From the NCBI RefSeq assembly GCF_900078705.1, contig NZ_FKIF01000008.1, forward strand, positions 310,001 to 374,000: a stretch of DNA of 64,000 nucleotides, given 5' to 3'. Position numbers and translations under genes: made by a program. The notes beneath the pieces are model-generated. The model was not told where the DNA came from. It was given only the letters and a program-made list of their open reading frames with translations, and ran no database searches. Positions 1 to 6,927 of this stretch are shown piece by piece. Every line of letters begins with the position of its first letter. Position 1 is the first letter of the stretch. The stretch is from Bordetella ansorpii. GTDB lineage: Bacteria > Pseudomonadota > Gammaproteobacteria > Burkholderiales > Burkholderiaceae_B.

Positions 1-1
1 C

Positions 2-592
2 ACCAAGGCCGGCGCGGAGCTGGTGGCGATGGCCAACCACTGGCCTTCGCGCACGGGCGGGGCGGAATTGAGCCGAGGCTTTCGGATGACGGCCGGCGAG
101 ACCGTCGGCTACTGGCACGAGCGTATCCGCGAGGAAAAAGGCGAGGATGCGGCGCTGATCGTGATGGGGGACTTCAACGACGACCCCTTTGATCCTTCCG
201 TGACGATCCATGCTGGCGGCACACGCGAGCTGTCGGATGTGCAGCGTGCCCGCAGCGCGCGGCTGTACAACCTGAGCTGGCAATATCTGGCGCAAGAGCT
301 CGTGGACGTGGCCGGCCAGATGCGCGTGGTCAACGGCACGATCTACTACCAGGGCGATGCCAACCTGTTCGATCAGATCCTGGTGTCGCGCGGGCTGCTG
401 CTCGATCGCGCGCCACTGGCCGTGGAACTGCCCAGCGCCCGCATCGAGGCGTTTCCCGAGCAGGTCTCCAAGAGCGTGGCCACGCCCGAACCGATTCGAT
501 TCGGGCTACCGCGAGGCAACGCCGGGAAAAACGTGAACGAGGATGGTTTCAGCGATCACTATCCGGTGTCGGTGGTGATCGTGGAAAACTGA
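2..592 (+). CDS. Endonuclease/exonuclease/phosphatase family protein, 5' truncated by window edge
   Basis: The reading frame is open from base 2, so the gene starts left of the window. The visible part begins with a VAMANHWPSR block, the conserved Asn-His strand of the family. It continues with GDFNDDPFDPSV, the metal-binding D-x-N motif, and ends with the C-terminal SDHYPVSVVI motif, the Asp-His pair of the active site. The family cleaves phosphodiester bonds in nucleic acids or small phosphates with a divalent metal. The specific substrate cannot be told from the fragment. It lies outside the presumed mobile element and is followed by a strong hairpin. It is not a duplicate of the minus-strand family member at 50710-51741; the sequences are clearly different. 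Confidence 0.85.
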   Translation, partial: TKAGAELVAMANHWPSRTGGAELSRGFRMTAGETVGYWHERIREEKGEDAALIVMGDFNDDPFDPSVTIHAGGTRELSDVQRARSARLYNLSWQYLAQELVDVAGQMRVVNGTIYYQGDANLFDQILVSRGLLLDRAPLAVELPSARIEAFPEQVSKSVATPEPIRFGLPRGNAGKNVNEDGFSDHYPVSVVIVEN

Positions 593-668
593 CCTGGCGC
601 ATTGGCCAAAACTCGAGGCCGGCCACCATGTCCCCCGGCGCGCGCGCGGGGATTGCGCGCAGGTGCGA

Positions 669-695
669 AAGGGCCGCCCCAGGGGGGGCGGCCCA
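669..695. terminator. GC-rich hairpin between converging genes
   Basis: A GGGCCGCC arm and a GGCGGCCC arm around a short C/G loop form a strong hairpin between the converging genes 2-592 (+) and the HU remnant (-). It probably terminates transcription from both sides. No long T-run follows, so the call rests on the stem and its position. Confidence 0.6.
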
Positions 696-719
696 CACCA
701 ACCATGAACTGGTCAGCTC

Positions 720-905
720 TTAGAGCGCGGCATCGCGCAATTTTTTCAGCGCACGCACCTTGATGCGAACGGTCGCCGGCTTCGCCGCGAAAACCTGTTC
801 TTCCTTGGTGAACGGGTTGATCCCCTTACGCTTGGGCTTGGCAGGGACCTTCTGTACACCAACCTTCAGCAGTCCCGGCAGCGTGAATTCGCCTGTGCCC
901 TTGGA
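720..905 (-). pseudogene. HU-type DNA-binding protein, C-terminal fragment only
   Basis: On the minus strand, about 60 codons ending at 720 read as GTGEFTLPGLLKVGVQKVPA, followed by KPKRKGINPFTKEEQVFAAKPA and a basic C terminus. This is the typical beta-arm and C-terminal half of betaproteobacterial HU-like nucleoid proteins (proline-tipped DNA-binding arm, RKGINPFT). The N-terminal helical half is missing. Upstream of about 905 the frame stays open to 977, but the residues (Trp/Cys rich) do not resemble HU. No N-terminal HU half was seen elsewhere in the window. I read this as a gene broken at the border of the accessory element. A deletion at the junction is possible, because the missing half is not found at the other end. 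Confidence 0.75.
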
Positions 906-1079
906 CGCGCAATGTGCGCACGCGCCGCGAAGCCAGCAGGAATTCGCGCCGGCCCAGGGGAAAGACACGCCACCCACGGTCGAGCAGCGCCCGGACGGCT
1001 CTTAGCCGCGACCTACGCCGCCTGCCCACCCCGCCGGCTCGGCAAGCCGAGAGCGTTGTGCGGTCTTGCCCTTCCCGTC

Positions 1080-1220
1080 ACCGTATCACGGCGCTCGAGC
1101 CGTAAAGGGCGACGCGCGTGCGCGCCGCGGCCTGGCGGCCGGCTGCGCCCCTGGACGGCTTGCGCTGCGCCGTGCTGGGTTCGATGCCGGGCAATTCCGC
1201 CCGTGCAACCGGAGATCCAC
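1080..1220 (+). promoter_or_regulatory. Structured leader, family I, copy 1
   Basis: This leader begins with the anchor ACCGTATCACGGCG (1080-1093), which is preceded by TTGCC exactly 13 bases before TATCAC. A CCTGGCGGCCGGCTGCGCCC block follows, then a hairpin CGGGC (1188-1192)/GCCCG (1199-1203), then AACCGGAGATC just before the start codon. GGTT (1178-1181) can pair with AACC (1207-1210) next to the GGAG ribosome-binding site, which suggests translational control. It is highly similar to 1666-1810. Confidence 0.6.
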
Positions 1221-1568
1221 ATGAATGCGCTTATCACCCCAGCCGAGCACGATGTGCTGGCAGCCAATGGCCATCTCTCACGCCAGGACCCCAGCTTCGA
1301 CCCGATGCCGGTGCTCAAGCTGTTCAGGCCCGACGCCAATGCCACCTGGCTGCTGACCGAGACTGACCCAGACGATGCCGACCGTGCCTATGGCCTGTGT
1401 GACCTGGGCCAGGGCACACCGGAATTGGGCTGGGTCAGTTTGCAGGAACTCATGGAGGTCCTTGGCCCCATGCGTATGCCCATCGCCCGCGATATGTACT
1501 TCGTCCCGCGACAGACGCTGAGCGCCTATGCACGTGATGCACAGCGGGCAGGTTCGATCGTAATGTAG
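1221..1568 (+). CDS. DUF2958 domain protein
   Basis: A 115-residue protein that begins MNALITPAEHDVL, contains PMPVLKLFRPDANATWLLTE and GLCDLGQGTPELGWVSL, and ends with the FVPRQTLSAYA block. I recognise this as the DUF2958 family, common on conjugative plasmids and ICEs of Proteobacteria, whose biochemical role is unknown. The start at 1221 is fixed by GGAG six bases upstream and by the conserved N terminus. The longer frame upstream runs through the structured leader and is not coding. It is the first gene of the accessory module and shares its leader type with the next gene. Confidence 0.85.
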   Translation: MNALITPAEHDVLAANGHLSRQDPSFDPMPVLKLFRPDANATWLLTETDPDDADRAYGLCDLGQGTPELGWVSLQELMEVLGPMRMPIARDMYFVPRQTLSAYARDAQRAGSIVM

Positions 1569-1665
1569 ATCGACCAGGCGCGCCGCCAGAGGGCGGCGCG
1601 CCTTTGAGCACCAGGTCGACACACCGACGTGCTGCACATAGGGGGGCGGTATTGCCGTGGGCCGC

Positions 1666-1810
1666 ACCTTATCACGGCGTTCTCGCCGGCAAGGGCGGGC
1701 GCGTGCAAGCACGCTTGCGGCCTGGCGGCCGGCTGCGCCCCTTGACGGCTTGCGCTGCGCCGTGCCGGTTCCGGCGCCGGGCAATTCCGCCCGAGCAACC
1801 GGAGATCGTC
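1666..1810 (+). promoter_or_regulatory. Structured leader, family I, copy 2
   Basis: This copy has the anchor ACCTTATCACGGCG (1666-1679), with TTGCC 13 bases upstream of TATCAC, as in copy 1. The last 80 bases are nearly identical to copy 1. The outer helix CCGGTT (1765-1770)/AACCGG (1797-1802) would bury the first bases of the GGAG at 1801-1804. The inner hairpin is CGGGC (1778-1782)/GCCCG (1789-1793). Confidence 0.6.
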
Positions 1811-2206
1811 ATGAACGACAAATCGCATGTTTCGATGGAGCAACACGTCTGCCTGGTCTGCGGCCAGGCTTTTGAAACCGGCTCCCTTCTGCTGGACAAG
1901 CGTTTGCGTGCCAGTTTGAAGCCCCACACCGTGACGGGTTGGGGACTATGCGCCGAGCATCAGAAGCTATTTGACGACGGGTTTGTCGCCTTGGTGGAGT
2001 GCGACCCCGCGCGTAGCGGCAATCCTTCGGCCGGCCGGGCCATCCAGCCCGAGCAAGCATATCGCACAGGGCGTATCGCGCACTTGAAACGGCAGGCCTT
2101 TACGCAGGTCTTCAGCGTACCGAGTGCCGACGGGTTGCCATGCGTCTTTGTCGAGCCGGGTGTCATAGACCTGCTCGCTGCGAGGGTGTCGCCAGCGGCC
2201 GGATGA
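1811..2206 (+). CDS. Hypothetical protein with CxxC/CxxH zinc-binding pattern
   Basis: A 131-residue protein. Its N-terminal third has CLVCGQAF and, about 40 residues later, CAEHQ, a spacing that would suit one structural zinc. The rest is mixed alpha/beta with no motif that I recognise, and no signal peptide or membrane segment is visible. The start follows GGAG at the end of a family-I leader, so it is probably co-regulated with the DUF2958 gene. Proteins of this look occur on ICE backbones, but I cannot name a function. Confidence 0.7.
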   Translation: MNDKSHVSMEQHVCLVCGQAFETGSLLLDKRLRASLKPHTVTGWGLCAEHQKLFDDGFVALVECDPARSGNPSAGRAIQPEQAYRTGRIAHLKRQAFTQVFSVPSADGLPCVFVEPGVIDLLAARVSPAAG

Positions 2207-2249
2207 TGCAGGCCAGAAGCGCCGCCTTGCAGCGGCGCTTCTGGCGCTA

Positions 2250-2999
2250 CTACGATGCCTGGCAGCCCGCGACCGCGGGCTCGGCCAGGAAATCGGGTAA
2301 GGGCAGGCGGGCGGTGCGCATGATGGACAAGATGGTGGCCTGGTTGGCCGTGATGACGGGCAGCCCCAAGTGTCCGAGCAACAGCGGCACGGCGTCCAGT
2401 GTCCGCCAAGCGGTGCACGGCAGCACCACGGCATCGGCACGTCGGTCGGCGTGGCGCATCACATGCTCGAAGACTTCGCGGGGCGTCTGGGACCACAGGG
2501 GCGGCGACTGCGGCGCAGGGCGGCTGTCGCCCACCAGGTGCGCGACCTTGAAACCGGCATCTTCGAAAAAGGCCCGCAACACATCGTTGTTCCAGCTCGG
2601 GTAAGGGGTGACCACCGATAGCCGCCAGGCGCTCAGCTCGGTGAGCCTGTCGATGATCGCCAATGACGGCAGCACCACGGGGCAGCCGGCTTGCGCTTCT
2701 AGGCGTTCGAGCAGTTGCATCGCACCTGCACGCTGCTCGAAGAATGATGCCGTCGTAAATCCGTAGGTCAGGACATCGGGACGGATGCGGCGCAGCAGTG
2801 CCGCGCCATTCTCCGCGGCCACGTTGGCCTCGATCATCGATTCGGCGCATTCGGCGGGATAGGCGTGGCGCGTGGCGACACGATGGCTATGGATGGTGGC
2901 GTGGCGAATCAGGCTGCGCCACAAGTCGGGCTCGAACACGACATTTCCGGCAGGAACCAGCGCGCCGATCCTGGGCAGCGTGGCGTCGTCCAAAGGCAT
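2250..2999 (-). CDS. Asp/Glu racemase superfamily enzyme (arylmalonate decarboxylase / maleate isomerase-like)
   Basis: A 249-residue protein. PRIGALVPAGNVVFEPDL at the N terminus and VVLPCTAWRTLDA near residue 195 match the two-lobed maleate cis-trans isomerase/arylmalonate decarboxylase branch of the Asp/Glu racemase superfamily. The second catalytic cysteine (LPCTAW) is present. In the first lobe the matching segment reads TYGFTTASFFE and has no cysteine. That is the pattern of arylmalonate decarboxylases, which use one cysteine, rather than of racemases, which use two. A perfect AGGAGGTG ribosome-binding site precedes the ATG. It is probably metabolic cargo, running against the neighbouring leader-controlled genes. 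The substrate is unknown. Confidence 0.8.
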   Translation of the reverse strand: MPLDDATLPRIGALVPAGNVVFEPDLWRSLIRHATIHSHRVATRHAYPAECAESMIEANVAAENGAALLRRIRPDVLTYGFTTASFFEQRAGAMQLLERLEAQAGCPVVLPSLAIIDRLTELSAWRLSVVTPYPSWNNDVLRAFFEDAGFKVAHLVGDSRPAPQSPPLWSQTPREVFEHVMRHADRRADAVVLPCTAWRTLDAVPLLLGHLGLPVITANQATILSIMRTARLPLPDFLAEPAVAGCQAS

Positions 3000-3132
3000 C
3001 TCACACCTCCTTCGTTCTTGTCCTTGATGGACCGGCCAGCATCGACGCGCGGTGCCGGTCGGATACAGCTCCGATCATAAACAACCGCGATGCGCGTGGT
3101 CGCGCGCCCAGCGCCAGCCGGCCTCGTGCTGG

Positions 3133-3720
3133 CTATCGTAGGCCGTTGTCCGCGTGATCGGGGAAAAACTCTCGGACGTCGGCCAGGAACTCGTCTTGCT
3201 GCAGCATCAGGATGAGCGCCTGCAAGGGTCGCGCGTCGGCGTAGGGCGCGTGAACCGTCTCGCCCTCGACGATGCGGCAGAGCAAATCGTCGTCATCCAG
3301 GTTGATGTGCGTGCGGCATGCCGCCGGCCGCTGCGCGTAGCTGGTGCATTGCCCTTCGGCGCCGAGAAACGGGCAGGGCGTGGTTTTTCCCTCTCTGGCA
3401 TCCAGGTTTTCCAGCACATCGGCATCGAGCAGGTCGCGGAGGGGGATGGCCTTCGCTGGCATGGTCATGGGTCGCGCATTTGCCTCGGCCAGCAGCCGTG
3501 CCTCGGCCGACGTGATCAGCAGCGGCAGATGGCAGCAATGGGCACAGCCACGGCGGCAGGCCGCCTGCGCCATCAGTGGTTCGGCCCACGTCGATGCCGC
3601 CCGATGCAGCAGCACCGTGCGCTGGCGCGGCGCGTTCGCGTGCGAAGCACGCACGAGCAGCAGCTTGACCGCGCGCAGGCCTTGGGCGGCGCGCTGCGTT
3701 TTGGCTTGCGCGCGCGTCAT
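3133..3720 (-). CDS. YkgJ family cysteine-cluster protein
   Basis: A 195-residue protein containing CRRGCAHCCHLP and, later, CPFLGAEGQC followed by RPAACRTH. This is the cysteine/histidine cluster of the YkgJ (CxxCC) family, thought to bind zinc or an Fe-S centre; its exact function is not established. The ATG at 3720 is chosen because it begins the family-like basic helix. A GTG at 3777, which would add 19 residues, is also possible. It lies 109 bases after the RES toxin gene on the same strand and could be in the same transcript. Confidence 0.75.
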   Translation of the reverse strand: MTRAQAKTQRAAQGLRAVKLLLVRASHANAPRQRTVLLHRAASTWAEPLMAQAACRRGCAHCCHLPLLITSAEARLLAEANARPMTMPAKAIPLRDLLDADVLENLDAREGKTTPCPFLGAEGQCTSYAQRPAACRTHINLDDDDLLCRIVEGETVHAPYADARPLQALILMLQQDEFLADVREFFPDHADNGLR

Positions 3721-3829
3721 CGCCACAGGCTCGCGCTGACGCTGCGCCGCCAGCAGTTGTATAGATGCAAGGGTCACGAATCGTGCTCGGTGGCGGCGCC
3801 GGGTTTGCCGGATGAGCCTGCGGCTCGCC

Positions 3830-4360
3830 TCAGTGTTTGGGCGCCAAGGTAGGCAGTACGTGGTTGGGATCGTACACCCGCAGTTGCGCGCGGGGCCGCA
3901 TCGAACTGCGGTAGAGCACCAGGTTCGTGCCGCCGGCCAGGGCCTGCGAGGGAAACAGGATGCCGTCCAGTCCGGCCGCCACCACGTCATCGGCCATGTA
4001 CCAGGTGGGAGGCTCGATGCCTTTGTTGAACCACTCGGCACGCCAGTCGACCCCGAAATCGGCCCACAAGGGCGGCCATGTCGCCGGGTCGAACCCGGCG
4101 CTCAGGTCAGCCACCCGCACGCCACGGACAAAGAACGTGCAGATCGTGCCAGGCGGCAGCCAGGGGTTGTCCTGCCGGTACTCGGCCAGCGCGGTCGCGT
4201 CGTCCACGGACAGGTATAGGGCTTCCTGGCCGGGGCGATTGAAGCGCCCGCCCTGGCGCGCAGCCCCAGCACCCGACAGCGGTGTGCCGGCATAGGCCGG
4301 CGAGATCACGCGGTAGAAAACGTCGTCGGCAGACTCACCGAGCAGCGTGGCCGGAATCAT
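3830..4360 (-). CDS. RES domain toxin (NAD-degrading type)
   Basis: A 176-residue protein with the RES signature spread over the N-terminal half: YRVISPAYAGTPLSG, then GGRFNRPGQEALYLS, then AEYRQ. The Arg, Glu and Ser of these blocks give the family its name. Characterised RES toxins (MbcT, ParT, Res) degrade NAD+ or modify a metabolic enzyme with ADP-ribose. The start overlaps the stop of the upstream antitoxin gene as ATGA, typical of translational coupling. With the Xre/MbcA-type protein it forms a complete type II toxin-antitoxin module, plausibly stabilising the element. Confidence 0.9.
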   Translation of the reverse strand: MIPATLLGESADDVFYRVISPAYAGTPLSGAGAARQGGRFNRPGQEALYLSVDDATALAEYRQDNPWLPPGTICTFFVRGVRVADLSAGFDPATWPPLWADFGVDWRAEWFNKGIEPPTWYMADDVVAAGLDGILFPSQALAGGTNLVLYRSSMRPRAQLRVYDPNHVLPTLAPKH

Positions 4361-4728
4361 CCGGCAGCGCCGCCCGCCACGGACTCCAGATAGGCGATGA
4401 CCGCATCGGCCCGTCCCTCTTGGATCAAGGTGTCGGCCGTCTTGTAATCGAAGGTGCGCAGCGGCTCGTTGCGCAGCAAGAAGGCGGCGCGTGCTTCATC
4501 GCCCGTCAGCTCGGTGGCCACAGCCAGTACCCGCACCATGTCCTGCAAGTATTTCTGCAACTGCGGCGCCTGCGGCCTGGCCGTTGGCGTATTGCGATGC
4601 ACGTGGGCGCGCTCGGCCAGCTCCTGAATCTGGAAGCCAAAAAATGCACCGACCCGCGCGGGCGACAGATACGGCGTGTCGGGTTCGCGGAATCGCTCGG
4701 CAAAGGGCGCTGACAAGATGGCAGTCAT
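4357..4728 (-). CDS. Xre/MbcA/ParS-type antitoxin, partner of RES toxin
   Basis: A 123-residue protein. The N-terminal part (SPARVGAFFGFQIQELAERAHVHRNT) reads as a helix-turn-helix. The C-terminal part ends in the ParS/MbcA toxin-binding domain (FLLRNEPLRTFDYKTADTLIQEGRADAVIAYLES), with its conserved P/F-x-T pattern and GRAxxVxxYL block. It should bind and silence the downstream RES toxin and repress the operon. The start at 4728 is taken because an extended upstream frame has no family similarity and runs through a promoter/operator-like region at 4764-4782. Confidence 0.9.
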   Translation of the reverse strand: MTAILSAPFAERFREPDTPYLSPARVGAFFGFQIQELAERAHVHRNTPTARPQAPQLQKYLQDMVRVLAVATELTGDEARAAFLLRNEPLRTFDYKTADTLIQEGRADAVIAYLESVAGGAAG

Positions 4729-4747
4729 GGCGGGTTCCCTGTGGGCA

Positions 4748-4785
4748 ACTTTAATGCAGCTATTTTGCACTGTAAATGCAAAGAA
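4748..4785 (-). promoter_or_regulatory. Likely promoter and operator of the RES/Xre operon
   Basis: TTTGCA (4764-4769) and TGCAAA (4777-4782) form an inverted repeat, and a further ATGCA copy lies at 4754-4758. On the minus strand TTTACA is followed after 16 bases by TTAAAG, a plausible -35/-10 pair. This island is AT-rich in an otherwise very GC-rich neighbourhood. An autoregulating Xre-type antitoxin would be expected to bind here. Confidence 0.5.
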
Positions 4786-4922
4786 ACGCAACCGCCGCGC
4801 CTCGCGTCGTGCACCGTTGCCTTGCTTCGCCGTCATATGGGGCAAACCACCCGGCGAGGAGCCACATGCCGATCGCGGTGTGCTCGGCCAACCCTGCGGC
4901 CGCGCAGGTTCGCTGTTCAAAG

Positions 4923-5186
4923 CTATTGCTCGAGCCAGTCAAGCAAGGTCTCTATATCCCTATACAACTGGCAAAGCGAAGCTTCGGCCATCAAGTGCCA
5001 TGTCGCCGAGAAATCCGACGGGTGCGCTTTGTCGACCAGTGCCTCAAGCTGCATGCTTACAGCCTCGAGCCGTCGTTTTTCTGCGAGAACTTTGCGTCGG
5101 TCGGTTGTCCAGGTCAGAGAGGGCAGAAAGAGGCCGCGTGGTGGTTCGTCAGGTGGGCGGGACTGGAGCGAAGCTGGGGTCGTCAT
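4923..5186 (-). CDS. Hypothetical protein, 87 residues
   Basis: A small, charged, mostly helical protein (TTDRRKVLAEKRRLEAVSMQ, then YRDIETLLDWLEQ) with no signal peptide or membrane segment. The ATG at 5186 is preceded by AGGAGG at good spacing, so translation is likely. It lies upstream of the RES/Xre operon on the same strand, about 195 bases away. I do not recognise a family. Confidence 0.6.
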   Translation of the reverse strand: MTTPASLQSRPPDEPPRGLFLPSLTWTTDRRKVLAEKRRLEAVSMQLEALVDKAHPSDFSATWHLMAEASLCQLYRDIETLLDWLEQ

Positions 5187-5346
5187 GTTGGCAATCCTCC
5201 TGGGATGAAGATTCCACGATAGGCGCGCACAACTCTGCTCGCCAGCCGAAATAACGACAAAGATGCGGGGATTTCGGCATCAGCCCTTGCGGCAGTCCAC
5301 AAGCTGGCGCTTCCGTCAGAGGCAGTTCAGCCGTGGTCGTAGCCAT
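5149..5346 (-). CDS. Possible small protein, 65 residues
   Basis: A short frame (MATTTAELPLTEAP, with CGLPQGLMP and CRYFGWRAELC) whose end overlaps the start of the 87-residue gene by 38 bases. It has three cysteines and no recognised domain. The evidence is only an ATG and reasonable composition, so it could be noncoding. Confidence 0.25.
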   Translation of the reverse strand: MATTTAELPLTEAPACGLPQGLMPKSPHLCRYFGWRAELCAPIVESSSQEDCQHDDPSFAPVPPT

Positions 5347-5643
5347 GCCGTGCGTGTCCGCGTGGCCTTGCGGCCGCGCGGTCGGGCTGTCGCGCTACAC
5401 GTCGAGCCCGCTAGCGGTCTCGCCCCAGACCCTCCGTTTGCACCTTCGGGTCGGGCTTTCATCCCTCACGCGAACCTCGCACCCCAAGGGTGCTGCGCGC
5501 TGACGCTTGCATGGCGCGCGGCCTACGGCCACGCAGGTTAGGGGCCGCAAGCGGCCCTGCGGCGCTCGCCGCGCGGCCAGCTCCACAGGCGACAGGCAAG
5601 GGTCACGGTGCGCCAAGCCTGCGGTTCGGGCCCGTAAGCACCG
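5347..5643. other. GC-rich noncoding stretch upstream of the ssb leader
   Basis: No convincing reading frame was found here. The sequence is rich in short GC palindromes. Its last 80 bases (GCGCTCGCCGCGCGGCC onward) resemble 14648-14721, so the homology with the other family-II leader begins before the anchor motif. It may hold the promoter of the ssb operon. Confidence 0.4.
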
Positions 5644-5897
5644 ACCGTACCACGCTGGTCTGTCGGTCAAGGGGGCTTTCATAAAAGTCGGCGCGAACCG
5701 CGCCCGCCGACTTTTACAAACCTTCCCCCATTGCCCGCCCGCCCTTGCGCGGTGACGTGTCGGCACGGGCGCGAACTCACAGGACTGGCGGCATACACCG
5801 ACGGCCCCGTAGTCGCAGATGAAGCTGAAACCCCCACGTGGGGCGGAATCTTCAGGCCCGGTCAGCCCAACCCCCCAACCCTGCAAGGAGTTTCATC
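5644..5897 (+). promoter_or_regulatory. Structured leader, family II, copy A (ssb operon)
   Basis: Ordered blocks can be followed into copy B at 14722-14977: anchor ACCGTACCACGCTG (5644-5657); CAAGGGGGCTTTCATAAAA; hairpin AAAAGTCGGCG (5683-5693)/CGCCGACTTTT (5705-5715); TTACAAACCTTCCCC; an ACAGGACTGGCGGCA block; hairpin CCCCCAC/GTGGGG at 5831-5843; then GAATCTTCAGGCC plus GGTCAGC (5846-5866); then AAGGAG before the ssb start. The two copies are 254 and 256 bases long. Confidence 0.65.
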
Positions 5898-6431
5898 ATG
5901 GCTTCCGTCAACAAGGCAATCATCGTCGGCAACCTCGGCCAAGACCCCACCATCCGCTACACCCCCGAAGGCGTGGCAATGGGCAACCTGTCCATCGCCA
6001 CCACCACGCGCTGGAAGGACAAGCAAACGGGCGAGGCCCGCGAAGAAACCGAATGGCACCGCATCGCCCTCTTTAACCGTCTGGCCGAAATCGCGGGCGA
6101 GTATCTCCGCAAGGGTAGCTCGGTCTACATCGAAGGTCGCCTGCGCACCCGCAAATGGCAGGACAAGGAAACCGGCCAGGAACGCTACACCACCGAAATC
6201 GTGGCCGAAAGCCTGCAAATGCTCGGCAGCCGCGACCGTCCCGCCGACAACTCCGCCGATAACGTCGACGCTGCACCGCCCGCCGAGAACGCCGCACCGG
6301 CTACCCCCGCGCCCAAGCGCACCGCGCGCCGTCCGGCCCGAGGCAAGGCCGCACAAGAAGCCGCCGACCACGCCGCCGCGCAAGCGGCCCCCGCGCTCGC
6401 GGACCTGGACGATTCGGACATCCCCTTCTAA
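5898..6431 (+). CDS. ssb: Single-stranded DNA-binding protein
   Basis: A 177-residue protein that begins [20 protein letters not shown] and continues with the SSB oligonucleotide-binding fold ([57 protein letters not shown]) to about residue 110. An Ala/Pro/Lys-rich linker follows, then the acidic tail DDSDIPF that docks partner proteins. It coats single-stranded DNA during transfer and replication of the element. The start is fixed by AAGGAG and the conserved N terminus. It is the first gene of a likely operon with the NrdH-like and ParB-like genes, behind a 254-base structured leader. Confidence 0.97.
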   Translation: MASVNKAIIVGNLGQDPTIRYTPEGVAMGNLSIATTTRWKDKQTGEAREETEWHRIALFNRLAEIAGEYLRKGSSVYIEGRLRTRKWQDKETGQERYTTEIVAESLQMLGSRDRPADNSADNVDAAPPAENAAPATPAPKRTARRPARGKAAQEAADHAAAQAAPALADLDDSDIPF

Positions 6432-6491
6432 CGCACCCCGCGCCCGGCCCCGCAAGGAGCCGGGTAGCCACCCTGCACAGGAGTTTTCCGT

Positions 6492-6905
6492 ATGGACGTG
6501 AACCTCTACACCGATGCGCAGATCACCAGCCGCCTGACGCTGGCCGCGCTGGACCGCCACGGCATCCCCTTCAACCGGATATCGGCCAGCACACAACGCG
6601 AATCCCTGCGCGCCGCTGGCATTGGCGAACTGCCCGCGCTCTACGCCAAAGGCCCCTCGGCCCGCGTGTCGTGGTCCGGCTACCGCCCTGACCTGATCGG
6701 CCTGTTGGCCGAACTGATCATGCGCGGCCCGCTGGATTCGGCCGACCTCAACGACCCGGACAAAGTCGCCCGCGCCGTGCTGACCCGCGAACAAGCCGTC
6801 GCCTGCATCCGCGCCCATCAATTCAACCCCGCCGATTTTTTCGCCAGCCACGGAAACAGCCCGCTCTACCGGGGCAGCGTGGTTTCCCACTGGCTCGGCT
6901 ACTGA
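6492..6905 (+). CDS. NrdH/glutaredoxin-like protein lacking the redox CxxC
   Basis: A 137-residue protein. The N-terminal 75 residues align by eye with NrdH redoxins: NLYTDAQITSRLTLAALDRHGIPF matches the strand, active-site and helix region. ELPALY takes the place of the cis-proline strand, and VSWSGYRPDLIGLL matches the NrdH signature W-S-G-[FY]-R-P-D. Where NrdH has CxxC, this protein has no cysteine. A C-terminal extension (about 80-137) contains DPDKVARAVLTREQAVACIR. It is probably a binding or scaffold protein rather than a reductase. It sits 60 bases after ssb and 22 before the ParB-like gene. Confidence 0.6.
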   Translation: MDVNLYTDAQITSRLTLAALDRHGIPFNRISASTQRESLRAAGIGELPALYAKGPSARVSWSGYRPDLIGLLAELIMRGPLDSADLNDPDKVARAVLTREQAVACIRAHQFNPADFFASHGNSPLYRGSVVSHWLGY

Positions 6906-6927
6906 CCCGCGTACAAGGAGCATCACC

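Noticed and set aside
5347-5643. CRISPR or other repeat array in the GC-rich stretch before ssb
   Set aside because: Repeated words are irregular and there are no evenly spaced spacers. The similarity is to one other leader region, not an internal array.
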